A stretch of 64,000 bases of DNA from Ypsolopha sequella (GCA_934047225.1 OW203988.1:4498229-4562228); one strand, 5' to 3'; shown: positions 22,802-35,320, numbered from the stretch's first letter. A program made the numbers and translations. The notes: a model not told the origin generated them from the sequence alone.

Positions 22802-25227
22802 GCTTGACCGTAACTCTTATCTGTTTATAAGGATTTGCTTGTGAGTGTGGGTTTGAATAATACTTTTGGTAGGAGGCGTTGACGTTTTTTGTAACAAAAC
22901 ACGAGTTTGGTAGTGTAAACCAGATATTTTTATATTTATGGTAGATTTTCAATAAATAATAGTTATTTTTAAATACAATATTAAGTAGGTAACAAGTAAA
23001 AGACCAGAACCTACCCTTAAACACTAAAGGACGTCCGCATGAATTTGGGATACAAACAGCCGGTTTACCCGTAGGAACGCATTTTTAATACTATAGAGAA
23101 TTTAAGGTGTTTTCTCTAAATCATTGAATTTCAAACAGCTGAATTAATTTAGCCAACTAAGAGACAAAAAGTTTTTAAAAATTTTGTTTATACTTTTCTT
23201 CATCAACATCCGAAATGGAGGGTATTATATATTTTTTTTGCAATGTGGTATAATTGAAACTTTAATTCAAATAAAACATTATTTATGTAACCTAGATTTT
23301 TGGTCACTGACAAGCCGAACATTTATATTATGATGACATTTTTTTATGATTAATCGAGGTCCGTGTAGTTAGTTCTCAATGTTGCATTTATCGTTTCCTC
23401 TGTTTCATTAATTTACTAGGCAACATGATATTTTAATTGAATACCGTTTTCTTCCGTATTATTTTGCCAAGCGACCAACCGTCACGCGGTGGCGGATCCA
23501 GAGCTTGCGGTGTCGGCGTGGTGACGCCGCCAATACGCAATTCCTAGCTAATAGTGGAAACCGGGCAGGCCGTGCGCCACTGCTCCGTTTCCACGAACTG
23601 ATCAAAATAATAATATTTTATAGAACTTTGTTATTTACATTTGTATTTTCTGTCAAAAAGGACTGTCCATACTCGGTACACAACATGGTGTCCCCATCTT
23701 TGATATTACTTTATACATTTTAGCTCAATTAGCAGAGAGAGACGAAAGAAAGTTCTAGACAGACACTAAGACGGTAAGATAGGTGGTGAGCCCTATTATT
23801 GCCGTACCTACCTACTCTGGGTACAAATACATGCTCTGTGTTATTTTTCTTTTAGATCATGTTATTTTAGAACTTAGAACTTTGTTCGAAAGTTAAATAG
23901 ATGAAAAATCTATAATATTACAATCGACAATAAAATTTGTACCAAATTACGTTCCATTTTTCTCACGCTAAAGTTCTTATTACATTGCAATAAATATGAT
24001 AGCGCCATAATTCACGGGACAACTGATAGGACTCGCTCGAGATACGAGCGTAACCTGAATGAACTCTTATTACAGTTACAGTAAGTAAGTGTTAGATTTA
24101 CGCAGTAAAGTCTGGTGCCATACACCTGTGTCGGCTTGGTTTGAGCTCAAAGGAAGCGCCCGGCGCGGGCGGCGGCGCTAGGTTTACCTACCTAGTTTCA
24201 TTCACATCATCTGATTCATCTTTTTGTTCATTATCTTTTCTCGATCTGAAAGAAAAATATTCACATTATTAGTTGATATACGTAATATGCATCTCTAAGT
24301 ACATAATTTACGATATTAAAGTTGAAGAAAAATAATTATACACCGCGTCAAAATAATGTACTGGTGCAATTTTGTTTGTAAAGAAACAAAAGTAATAAAT
24401 AAAATCAATATAATATATCGTCACGAAACGAATGCTCGAGGGGGTGTCAAGAGGTTTTCCGAGTTTGAACTGTGAAATGTAAGTCATACTCTACACGCTC
24501 TGTAAACCCACGTTTCACCGACGATTATTACGTCCCAACGTGATGGGTGGTGGTTACGGTAATCCCTATTGCCGTACCTACTCTGGGTACAAATACATGC
24601 TTTTTAGGGCACCTATAATAAAAAGTAAATTGAATATTTACTTACTCTTACCTTACTATATATAATATAATATTTACTTACTCTTACCTTAAAATATCCA
24701 ACATTCTTTTTTGTCTCTCTCTATATGAAAATTTACTTCGATCTCCTTTAATTTTCTTTTGTCCCATTTTATATATATATTTTAAAATGTTTATGGTTTT
24801 ATAGCGCAGAGCGAAAACTGGCACAGGTCCAACCTCCAGAGCGCCTCAGCGCGAACTGGTCGCAGGCGACAAACAGCGATCAGAGCGTTGCGGGAAGAAA
24901 TTATATGTATTATTTCATATTTATTTCAAATGTTAATTGTGATCAAAAAGCGTTCAATAAGTAACTTAAGTAATGTATGTAAAAAATTCTCGCATATTTT
25001 GAGATGTATAGCTTTAAAAATACATATCATTAGCTCGATGTTAAGATTTTTTTAGCGCTGACTTTGCGATTTTTTTCTATCGAGCGAAGTTAATTAAATT
25101 ACGTTTTCAGAACGACAAGTAACTTAAGTATATCCTCGTTTCTAATATATATTTTTTTTGGATTTTTAATAACGTAATTACTAACGGTATGAATTAAACA
25201 AAATGTTAATTTTGTAATGGAGGGGCC
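22802..25227. other. Right part of the TTAA insertion, no gene recognised
   Basis: The segment is AT-rich with no recognised domain. Bases 23480-23620 are a GC-richer patch of repeat-like sequence. Bases 24440-24610 match, inverted, the SINE body around 35010-35130 (GACGATTATTACGTCCCAAC). A short block (ATTGCCGTACCTACTCTGGG) occurs near 23805 and again near 24570. Confidence 0.45.
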
Positions 25228-25231
25228 TTAA

Positions 25232-28200
25232 TGTGAGTCGCGCTCCTCCGTGTAAGGTTTGTAAGTGTGCATGTTCAATAACTAGACGTGTTAGCCGCCC
25301 AGTGTTTGGTAGGGTTATCGGGTTCTTCATGTTGTAGGGCAAGGCAGAGTTCTTGAGACGTCCCCCCACCCTTAGTACGTCTCTGTCGTCTAAAAATGGA
25401 TTCAATTTATATAAACAGCTGCTTTTTGACACCAATCCATTTCGTCTAAGTTGCATTATTTCATCGGCGAATGCTGATTGTTGCACATATTTTATTAAGA
25501 ATGTTGTTGATTCGTCGATTTCCAGTGTTGCTAGGTATTTTGTATTTGTTTTGATTCGACGAGTAGCCTTGTAGAAACGCAAAATCCAGGTCATTATTCT
25601 AGTTAATCGAGTAAATGAACTGCATTTATTCAATAAGTTTTGAATAAAATGATCTGTATTTTTCAGCGACGCGCATGACAGTTTCATATCTTCAGATCTT
25701 TCATCTTGACTCACAGTTCCGTTATCTGTTGCATAAAGACAAATCTTCACCTTAGTTTCCTCAAAGTTTTTAAGCCAAGCAGGTCCTTGCCACCATAGGT
25801 CAAAGGTAGCCAGTTTTATCGGTGAAAGTCCTCGCGATGCGCAGTCCGCGGGGTTTTCTTCTGACTTGACGTAAGCCCACTGTTTACCAGGGATTATCTT
25901 CGTTATCTTGGCTACCCGAGTAGAAATGTATTTTTCCCACCTTGACTGTTCTCCTTGAATCCAGGCCAGGACTACCTTGGAATCACACCACCCAAAGATC
26001 TTCATAGTTTTTCCTTGTAAGGAGTTAATAATTTTTTCTATTAACTTCGCCAGTAACAAAGTGCCACAGAGTTCCTTTTTCGGTAAGCTAGTTTTTTGTT
26101 TCAGCGATACCACTCTTGTTTTAGCAGCAATAAGGGTGATTTTTGCTCTGCCATCCTTATCTATACTTCGGCTAAATACGACCGCCGAAAACGCTTTTTC
26201 GCTCGAGTCGCTGAATCCATGTAATTGCATATTGCTGTCTGAGCTTTCTATCCATCGTTCTAATTTCAGTTTTTTAATACTGAAGAGTTCGCTTCTTAGT
26301 TTTCTCCACTCCGTACATATACTCTCAGATAAATCTTCGTCCCACTCAGTTTTGTTTAGCCAAACTTGTTGAAATAAAATCTTGGCAGCTACCGTTATAG
26401 GGGATAGCCAGCCAAGTGGATCATACATTTTGGAGATTTCTGATAATAACATTCTCTTAGTAATCCGTTTCTCATAGTTATCTCCCATATCCCAGTTAAA
26501 CATGAAATTATCAGTCTTCGGATTCCAGATTAATCCAAGCGTTTTCATCGAATCTTGTTGCTTGAAATCAAATGTTGTTGATGAAACTTGATCCGCTGAT
26601 AAATGAGTCAGTAGTTCGGCTTCGTTACTAGACCATTTTCGTAAATTAAAGCCACCGCCTCTTAGTAAATGAATCAATTGTTGTTGTAGTATTTTTGCTG
26701 AACTTAGCGAATTCGTCCCGCTGACTAAATCATCCATATAAAATTCGTTTTGAAGGATGTCAGCGGCTAGCGGGAACTTATGTCCGTCGTCTATTGCTAG
26801 CTGTTTTAGGGTTCTCATAGCTAAATATGGCGCACTCTTGGTTCCGTACGTGATAGTACAGAGTTGCATCTCCTTCAAGTTTTCGTAAGGGCTGTCGCGC
26901 CAGATGATTTTTTGCAATCCTTGCTGTTTTTCATGTATCAGGATTTGTCGATACATTTTTTCGATGTCGGCAGTAAAAACGTATCGATAGCTTCGCCATT
27001 TGATAATTAGCGACTGGATATCCTTTTGCATGTTAGGACCCTTTTCCATAAGCGAATTTAAGCTGTCTTGTGACTTGGGACCGCTAAATTTCATCGATCC
27101 ATTGAACACCACTCTCAGCTTGGTCGTCATAGATGATTCCCTCAGGACTCCATGATGAGGTAAAAAACATTCCAATCTTTCGTCAGTAGTTGCAGTAGAA
27201 GGTTTCATGTGTTCCAGTTCCATGTATTCATGAATGAACTCCTTATACATCTTTTCTAGCTTCGGCTGTCTTTGTAGTCGTCTCTCTAATTGAAGAAATT
27301 GTGAGATACACTTGGATTTGGAGTTTCCAAGTTTCTCTTTAAAGTCTTCATATAAAGGCATTTGGACTACATATCTCCCGTCGTTGCGTCTCTCAGTAGT
27401 TTGTTTATAAAAATATTCACATCTGTCCTCCTCAGACGTCTCCTCAGTTTCCAAAATATCTTCATTTTCCCAAAACTTCACTAAGTTATCAGTTCCTGTC
27501 AAGGTTATGTGACAGTTGAGTGTTTTAACATTTCCACATAACACCCATCCTAGTTGAGTTTGCTGAGCGATTGGATAGTGTGAAGACCTCTTAATTACAC
27601 CTTCCAGGATAATGTCAGAATACACGTCCGCCCCCAGGAGTATGTCGACAGATCGTGATATATTGAACTCTGGATCGGCGAGCTTCAAGTTATGGAGATG
27701 AGGCCAATTTCCAGTATCAAAGGTTTGGTTCGGCAACTTGTTTATTAGCTTCGGCATTATTAACGCCTCAATTGTTAAAGTGTAATCTGAGTAAATGGAT
27801 TTACACTCAATCTGAAGCAAACCCTTACAGTCGGTGGAAGTCACTCCCACTCCTGTTACCGTTGCATTTAGTTTTCGTCTCGGCAGCCTCAGTAGTTGCG
27901 CGGCATTTTGGCTGACCAAGCTTATCTGACTTCCTTGGTCGAGCAAACCGCGTAAGTTCACATAAGTTCCATCTACAGTTTTCACTCTCAGTATTACCGT
28001 AGCCAACAAAACTTCTTGTGTCTCACCCGACACGTGACTAGACTTGGGGTAATTATACTTCCGTTGACCCGATTGTTGATTATGGCGTCTTACAGAATCG
28101 TTACTATTTCCGTATGGATGAAGTAACGTGTGATGCAGCTGATGACATAGTTTGCAGTTGTTTGTTGACCGACATTCGCTGTTTCCATGGCTGTATAAGC

Positions 28201-29590
28201 AGTTTTTGCAAACGCGAAGTTTTGCAACCGTTTCGTTCCGTTTTCCTGAATCCATGTCAACAAATTGGCGGCACTGCATCAACACATGATCTTTCTGACA
28301 AAGGGGGCAGTTTTTGGCGGTAGCATGAAAAGTTTTAGAAAATCCCTGCTGCCATGCCTTGTTTTTATAATTGTTGCCTCTAGATGTTGACGGCTTCGGA
28401 TTACTTAATTCCGTTTTCTGGTGACTCCTCGCAGCTTCCAGTGCCATGAACTTGCTTTCCAGAAAATTGCTGAAGTCATCGAAGTTTGGTAGTTCTCGCG
28501 GGTCTTCCAGCTCCTTGTTATACTCGTTATATGTTACAGAGTCGAGCTTTTGCAACATCAAATGCACGATTATTGGATCCCAAGTAGCTATGTCAATTCC
28601 TATGTTGTTGAGACCGTTTAAACACTCGATTATGACGTCATGCATATTTTTTATGACGTAAGCAGTCGCTTGCTGAATTACTGGAAGATTCAGCATCGTA
28701 TTCATGTAAGAATTAAACATCATACGTTTGTTGTTGAAGCGATGATTTAATATTTCCCAACAGGAATCGTAGTTTTCAGCGCTAATAGTCAAGTGCTGTA
28801 CTTGTTGTAATGCTTCCCCTTTTAGTTTAGTTTTCAGGTGTTTCATCTTCTGAGTTTTTGGTATCAATGGGTTGTTATGAATAGTTTCCGTGAATAGATC
28901 CTTAAATGATACCCATTGATTATAGTTACCCGAGAATTCGGGAATCTCCATACGCGGCGTTGATTCATGGTAGTGAACGTTCGCCCAGATTTTGCTGTTC
29001 AGCTGTCTTCGTAATTCGTCATAGTGTTTTTCTAGCCTTGTATAGTTTTTCTCGTACTCATCATCATGATCTTCTTCCTGGAGCAAACTATCCAACTCCC
29101 AGTGTCGCTTGTCAATAATTTCCCATTTCACCTTCAAAGTTTTCAGATAATCCTCCATTTCCCATCTCTCCACAGTGTTCTCCATATTTATTTTCGTCAT
29201 AGTTCTCTCGAAAGCCTTAAAATTAGATCTTTGTTGCCTCAGTATCTCAGTTGTCTTGTGTGTTGTCGGATTTTCAACACTTGTTTCCTCCTCCATATTT
29301 TTTCCAGCCTTCGAAGTTGATTCAAGTAAACCCAGAATAGCTTTTCTTGTTTTCTGGTACATATTTCTAGTCTGCTCAAACACCTGTTTCGTAAAATATT
29401 CATGGGCCGGGTCAGTTTTTTGTAGAAGTTCCACGTGCCTGACCTCAAAATCTTCCCATTGGTTTTCCAGGGACACAATCCGCGTTGTTAAATAGTCCAC
29501 AGTTTTTCTCGCCTTCCCGTCCTTCCCAAAGTTCTCGCACAGTCTCTTAATATTCTCATACACTTCTCCCTGAATACGTAAATCTTCCAT
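25232..29590 (-). CDS. BEL Gag-protease-RT-RNase H region
   Basis: The reading frame starts at ATG 29588-29590 and encodes 1,453 residues before the TTAA insertion; the frame then runs 16 codons into the insertion and stops at 25181. Gag is helical (about 1-400), with Cys/His zinc-knuckle-like clusters at about 428-491 (CPLCQKDHVLMQC, CKNCLYSHG, CKLCHQLHH). The aspartic protease active site is at about 551 (LLDQGSQISLVS; DQG rather than DSG). RT motifs are ADIEKMYRQI (about 874) and YMDD (951-954). An RNase H-like domain follows (HGFSDSSEKAF). The C-terminal end holds the HH half of the integrase zinc finger (HAHLQTLHGG). No internal stop or frameshift is seen. Confidence 0.92.
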
Positions 29591-29992
29591 CTTTCCTCAC
29601 AGTTAGTTAATGACTCTGATTAGTTAGTTAAGTAGATGTGTTCGAACACGTAGCTAAAGTTCACTCCCCAGTTAGATTTTTTGACGTCAAATTCTGTTAA
29701 AGTTCAATCTCACAGTTCAAGTTACTTCGTAAAGTTTTTCACTGACACAGTTCCTCTAACCCACAGTTAATTAACCCACAGTCTAATTCACAGTTCTTCT
29801 CAGTTTATAATCACAGTTACAGAGTCACTTTAGGTAGGTACCGTACCTCTTTTAGTTACACAGTTAATTTTTCCGCCGACGCGACGGATGGAGCCCTACA
29901 ACGTAGTAGATCACAGATTCCACAGCCTGCTAGTTCCAGTCTTCTTTCGTACTTCGACGTATTTCCCCGAAGAGTCCCGAAGAAGTCCTGGT

Positions 29993-30005
29993 GCTCGAAG
30001 GACCA
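29993..30005 (-). other. Candidate primer-binding site of the BEL element
   Basis: Reading 5' to 3' on the minus strand, TGGTCCTTCGAGC begins six bases after the 5' LTR. TGG is what a tRNA 3' CCA end would pair with. The tRNA was not identified. Confidence 0.55.
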
Positions 30006-30011
30006 AATTGA

Positions 30012-30279
30012 TGTATGGTCAGAGTGATCAGTTCTGGCCGTACGATTGTTGTTGTCGTTAGATGAAGTGGAGTGGTGTAGAAAGTGGAAACAGACTTGTA
30101 GTTTGAAGATGGTTTATTATAGAGAAAAGTAGTTTTCTCTAGCTGTGATCTCTACGGTAGCTAAGTAGGTACTCAATTGATAGATAAATAAAATGTATAA
30201 AGTAAAGTAATAACATCACGTACACGCTGGACATAACTAGGTCGCAACGTAGCAGAATGTACGGAAGGTTGCCCGTACA
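30012..30279 (-). repeat. BEL 5' LTR (268 bp)
   Basis: Identical by eye to 16693-16960. On the minus strand it precedes the primer-binding site and Gag and would hold the promoter. Confidence 0.95.
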
Positions 30280-30284
30280 AATAT

Positions 30285-33228
30285 ATAACATTTTTTTAAT
30301 GTTTATGGGCCGAAGAGCCCGCGGCTTCGCTTATGTGGAAGTGTCTTTCAACAATCGACAGTTGTCGGCATGGTGGTTATTTTATCAACACCCCCTACAG
30401 CTATTATACATATATATGTTGACTAGAGTCGCTACGATAATTATAAAGAAAACCGCATCCAAATCCGTCGAAAGACAAAAATTTTTTAAATTGTAGTTTT
30501 GGCCTCAGTATGAAACTATTTGTGATAATAGCTAAATAACAGCTGGACCTGTAATAATAGCTGTAATGTGATAAATTAATAAATAAATAAATAATACTCT
30601 TAACCATAGTTAAGTATTAAACTAAAATAAGTATTACTAAATATTTAGTCTATGTCTTAACCCACTTCATTTTAAATTTCGCAAAAATATTAGGTGCAAA
30701 CACATGAAATGTCCGTTTTGTACGGAAAATGTGAAGAAAACTAAATTTTCAGTACTTACCTTTTTTGCATTTGTTATAGGAATGACTAATCAAAATTTTA
30801 TATGTTTTTTTATTTGAATGAGACAACTTAATGTTGCCATGATTTTGTCGAAACATACTTAAAACAGCATTTTAAGCTTGTTTGAACAAAATCGTGACTA
30901 ATGTGCATTTCATTTCAAACTGTTGATTTATCTACGAAGACACCGAATTAATATTTAACGAAAAATAACCAAATTAGTAATTTTCCTACCTATTCTATAA
31001 TTAATTATCTTAGCTTTTTACTCAATTTATACCGATTCTTATTCGTATTAGATAAGTATATACCTATTTTATAAAATTCAGATGTAAACAATTTAATCTT
31101 TTTAATTTATTTTTATATATTTATTTTTATGTTTATTGTTTTATTATTGTCCCTTTACAAGCAAAAAAAAAGAAAAAAACGTGTTCAAAACTGCATCTTC
31201 TAATCTCAAATATACTGTGTATAACTAATATACTGTGTATAACTGTGTAATAACTAACACTAATATCGGCACTTACCAAACTTGTCGCACACATACAGAG
31301 ACCCTTTTCTTACTAATTATGTTTACAATCTTTTCACACACACTACCGCAGTGTTTTTATATATATATCATGAATATAAATCCAACCATACACAAACACA
31401 AACACACATTCAAAACTCATAATAACTTCCAGCCAAGTAGACAAAGATAAAAACGTCTAAAAACGCCTTTATTACATTGAAATACGGCGACCTAGGGCCA
31501 TTCTATAACTTGGCAAATCTTAACTTTATTATTACCTTGTTGATCCCTGCAATTTTAACGTTTACTTTACCTATTTAGTTCATTCTTAAGCTAGTAATTT
31601 GCTAATAAGCGGAATTTAGTGATTGTTAGTTGACATTATGGTGTTTTAAATTATGTTGCTTTAATTGTTTAACTGTTTAGTAAATTTTTTGTTTTTACTA
31701 AATTTTGGACAGCATTTACTGTTTATATAAATTCTAAGTCTAGGTCACAAACTTACACTTGAAAAACCATTTAATAAAAACGTAGATTATTTACAACAAT
31801 ATTGTGCATGTATCCATAACTCATAGCTTAAAATATTTTTGTTGTTATGAAATTAAACGAGATGTTTAGTTGCTTTCAACTGGAGATGTGGGTAGGCGCT
31901 TATAAAACAGAGTTAAGTGATAATAACTCGCATGAATGACTAGGTACCTACCCGCACTAATATTGTTTGATCGGTGTTGTTAATATATTATTAATTAGTC
32001 TTATTTTAAGCTAGCCATAAGCATATGTAGCAAAACCTACTTACTGTACGAAAGAAGCCTGGCTACCTGGCTAATTGGACAGAGAATTCTAGCTTGGGAG
32101 CCAGGAACCAACAATTGTAACATTTCTTTTTCATTAAACATTTTTTCATTTTCATTTTTTCATTTTCATTTTCATTTTCAAACCTAACTTATACTAAACT
32201 ATTGGCGTGAATTGCCACAGACCAATATACAATCTTTTTCAGTTTTAACTTCTTAACAAGAAAAAAGTTAAGTTGTGCACTTTGTACCGAACGACTGACG
32301 TTTAACTTTAACTGTCTTTTGTCCCCTTTACTCGTAGCTCAAATAAGTTCTAATTTTTACCTTATTAGTGCCTATCTGTTTTATCTCAGTTTCTGTACTT
32401 TGTTAAATCTGAATATTTCGTGCATATCTATTATAGGCTCTATTTGTTGTATCCTATATATTATTTTAATTGTATTGCTGTTGGTGTCTTGAATAAATAA
32501 ATTTACACCCAGTAATAGAAACTAAAACTGTGTCACGGAACAATTTTACCTGATTTCGGTCCATATTGACACATTTCGACACAATTTCAGTTTGCCACAA
32601 TCCTATTCAGACACAATTTTAAAATGACACAGTACAATCAGAGAATCGAATATTTTTATTAGATACAAGGTATCCAGAATGAGTATTGGCGGAATATTAA
32701 AATAAAATCAACATTCTGTTATACAAATAAAAAAAAACAAAGGCATTTGTTATGGCAATGTACCTTTGTGATATTCATGTCTATATTCCAAATGCACCTG
32801 ACCTCAGCTGGTTTATGAGGTTTTTACGAGCCAACTATTCCGGGTTATCTTTTAGGTCAGACCTAAGTGAGAAGGTAATAAGACCGAATGGATGACTTTA
32901 TAACCCAAATGTTTTATATCTTTATCTACTGAAATATTTCTCGATCCTGGGCTGCTTTAAAAGTATATCAACCAAAAGAAAACACAATAATAAAAGTGCG
33001 GAATGCATAAAATTCATTTGATCCAACTGCAATGCGTTTTGTGTGATTATTTCTTTGTTATTCGGTTGTCAACTACCTCAGTACTTCAGAAGTTGGTAGT
33101 TGGTTTATTAAAATATATTAAGTACGTTTTATTAAAATTTCTGATAAGTTTTGGGTTGAGCTTGTACTAGTTTTTACGCTACAAGGGAACTAAGAAGCAG
33201 AAACTAGTGCCTATATAAAATGAACATT
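30285..33228. other. Long AT-rich stretch without recognised genes
   Basis: Only short ORFs without recognisable domains were seen. A SINE- or LINE-like tail of (ATTTTC)n lies at about 32127-32180. ACTGTGTATAACT is duplicated in tandem near 31212-31245. Confidence 0.4.
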
Positions 33229-33575
33229 TAAGACGATATGCGAAAAAAATACGGGTGTTTCTTTTCTGTGTATTTCATGAAATACACGGAAAATTTGAAT
33301 AAATTACTGGTGTATGCATTTAAATTTTCCTCAATACAAATAATTGTTGAAATGAGGTCTTCAAATACACTTTTTCTCCTCGTTTGACGAATAGGAACCA
33401 TATACAGAATTCAAACATATTTTATTAGGTGTGTTTCAACAATATCTAGAGATTTGATATTTGAAATTTTGCTCGCTATTATCGTTTTTTTAATAAAAAT
33501 ATAACACCAACTTTTTCCCTTTTGCCCTGAATCCATCCCACAGTGACAAAAATAAAATTCGCATTGCCTCTTCAT
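33229..33575 (+). mobile_element. GGCGATATGCG-family TTAA element
   Basis: TTAA followed by GACGATATGCGAAAAAAA opens the element. The interior (TATTTCATGAAATACACGGAAAA, TGAAATGAGGTCTTCAAA, CTCCTCGTTTGACGAATAGG) matches 59173-59515 and, inverted, 41010-41325. The right end is eroded near TTCGCATTGCC. Confidence 0.7.
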
Positions 33576-33810
33576 TATATTTTGTATTTGTCCGTGCCAG
33601 TTGACGCGTTCACTGCCACCGGCACCGTTTGCTACGGCGTATCTCGTGCTACGATATAGTGCTACGACACAGCTACAGTGCTACGAGACAGCTATAGTGC
33701 TACGACGATTTTGGACCTTCTACGTCGGCCATAGTCGTTCTGTAGCTACTAACTCGTTATACTTATCTTGTTCTGGAAAATTCCATTTTATACCTATATA
33801 AGAAATATTT

Positions 33811-34362
33811 TTTCAATGCATGTGCTCGTAAAGGCCCACTTTTTATGCATCAAAACCGAACAGAAAGTCGATAATTTTGCCCTAGGGCTTTAATATATAT
33901 ATTTTTTTAATTTATTTACAATGGTTGGCTAACCTGCAGCCTTTCCTGTGTACCATAGACGTTATACTTTTTTCAATGCATGTGCTCGTAAAGGCCCACT
34001 TTTCATGCATCAAAACCGAACAAAAAGTCGATTATTTTGCCCTAGGGCTTTATTATTATTATTTTTTTTTTTTTATTTACAATGGTTGGCTAACCTGCAG
34101 CCTTTCCTGTGTACCATAGATGTTATACTTTTTTTTCCACTGTTTAACGGCTCTGGATACAGTACTTTTGAGACAATTATAATTTAAAGTTCACAAGATT
34201 ATATTTGTTTTCATTTCCTCACACTATGCATTGAAAAATGTAGTATGATACACGGGCGTAAAAGCAATAAATTACTCGGTTACGTTTAAAACACTCGCTA
34301 CGCTCGTGTTTTAAATCGTCCTCGTAATTTATTCCTTTTCGCCCTAGTAGCATAAACTACTA
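33811..34362 (+). repeat. CAATGCATGTGC-family repeat with duplicated left part
   Basis: The family runs from TTTTCAATGCATGTGCTCG to GTAGCATAAACTACTA. Here the left part of about 160 bp is present twice (33811-33970 and 33971-34138). The right half contains an inverted repeat around 34270-34333 whose ends are AAATTACTCG and CTCGTAATTT and whose centre is ACACTCGCTACGCTCGTGT. Other copies lie at 37427-37818 and 48243-48629. No coding capacity; class unknown. Confidence 0.75.
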
Positions 34363-34612
34363 TTAAACGGTTCCTTCATATAATCGGTTTATTGGAACGA
34401 GGTTGGAACGATTGGAACTCCAGCCACTTGGCGAATGAGAGCTAGTCCGTAATATATATGTACATGTACTTTTATACAGTGTATTACTGCAGTATAGACG
34501 CGCAGCGTGCGCGTCAGTAGCGAAAATAATTTCCTTCCAACTAACTGGGTGTCACACGACACCTTTCGTTTTTTTTTTTTCAAAAATCTTTATTCTTGGG
34601 TTTGTCAGTTAT

Positions 34613-35130
34613 AAGCGGTGGTCTCAGGCGGTAGAGTGTAGAACGCTAGCCTCTCAATCTTGAGACCCAGGTTCGATCCCCGGTCGGGCATGCACCAATG
34701 AGCTTTTCGGAATGTATATGCATAGTATTGTATTACCTAATACTAGTATTATTATTATATTAAAGCCAATTCTGAAGGCTTTAATTTTAGTTTTAGTGCT
34801 GTCAAAGATTAAAATTTTCCAAAGAAATTTAGCTTCTAATCCTAACTCTTAAGGACTATTTTGTATCGAAGAAAATTTAGTTTTGACAGCACTAAAACTA
34901 AAATTAAAGCCTTCAGAATCGGCTTTATTATCTGTGCTAATACTTACCACTTGCTGAACGGTGAAGGAAACCTGCAAGCCTAAAAAAGCGTGTATTTGTT
35001 CCCAAAATCCGGCGATAGGGCTCACCGCCCATCACGTTGGGACGTAACAATCGTCGGTGAAACGCGGGTGTACCTAATGTGGACTGTAACTAGCATTTCA
35101 CACTCGGTAACACTTCCGACACCCCTTCGA
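34613..35130 (+). mobile_element. tRNA-derived SINE, interrupted by a MITE
   Basis: The head at 34613-34695 has an A-box-like region (TGGTCTCAGGCGGTAGAG) and a B box GGTTCGATCCC (34670-34680). The body at about 34930-35130 includes ACTTGCTGAACGGTGAAGGAAAC and CATCACGTTGGGACGTAAC, features of lepidopteran SINEs. A MITE at 34761-34927 separates head from body. Confidence 0.65.
34761..34927. mobile_element. MITE nested in the SINE
   Basis: Inverted arms of about 45 bp begin TAAAGCCAATTCTGAAGGC and end GCCTTCAGAATCGGCTTTA. The target duplication is not clean. No ORF. Confidence 0.75.
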
Positions 35131-35224
35131 GGATTCATGTCATGACAATATATTTATGTTTATTTTTATCTTGTATTATTTCAGCATATTTGTCATATTC
35201 ACTTCTTATGTGATATTGAAAATT

Positions 35225-35320
35225 GACCCGTAGTCTTTTAAATTATTATAATTACATAGGAAAACAGTTAAATTTAACTGTTTTCCTATGTAATTATAAT
35301 AATTTAAAAGACTAAGGGTC
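35225..35320. repeat. 96-bp hairpin with no loop
   Basis: Two 48-bp arms meet at 35272/35273 with one mismatch (G versus T near the ends) and no spacer. The near-repeat TCATATTCACTTC lies at about 35188-35200 and 35319-35331. It could extrude as a cruciform. Confidence 0.9.

Larger units (their letters stand above)
20374..25227. mobile_element. 4.85-kb TTAA insertion inside BEL integrase
   Basis: TTAA at 20370-20373 and 25228-25231 is the duplicated target. The integrase codons run up to TTAA on each side, which fixes the borders. The ends read GGCTTGGCCCAGGCC and, inverted, GGCCCCTCCATTACA; they share only a GGC start and loose GC-rich similarity. A TTAA target suggests piggyBac or Kolobok. 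Inside are a YqaJ pseudogene, a hAT MITE and two AGGGTTCCGTA-type repeats. No transposase was recognised, so it is probably non-autonomous or decayed. Confidence 0.82.
16693..30279 (-). mobile_element. BEL/Pao LTR retrotransposon with env, interrupted
   Basis: The element is bounded by two 268-bp LTRs and the 5-bp duplication AATAT (16688-16692 and 30280-30284). It encodes, on the minus strand, Gag, protease, reverse transcriptase, RNase H, integrase and an envelope-like region. The domain order (integrase last in Pol), the split-CCHC Gag and 5-bp duplication fit BEL/Pao. A 4,854-bp insertion at 20374-25227 splits the coding region. Without that insertion and one TTAA copy, the coding length would be 7,497 bp, a multiple of three, with no other stop or frameshift seen. 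The matching LTRs suggest recent integration. Confidence 0.92.
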
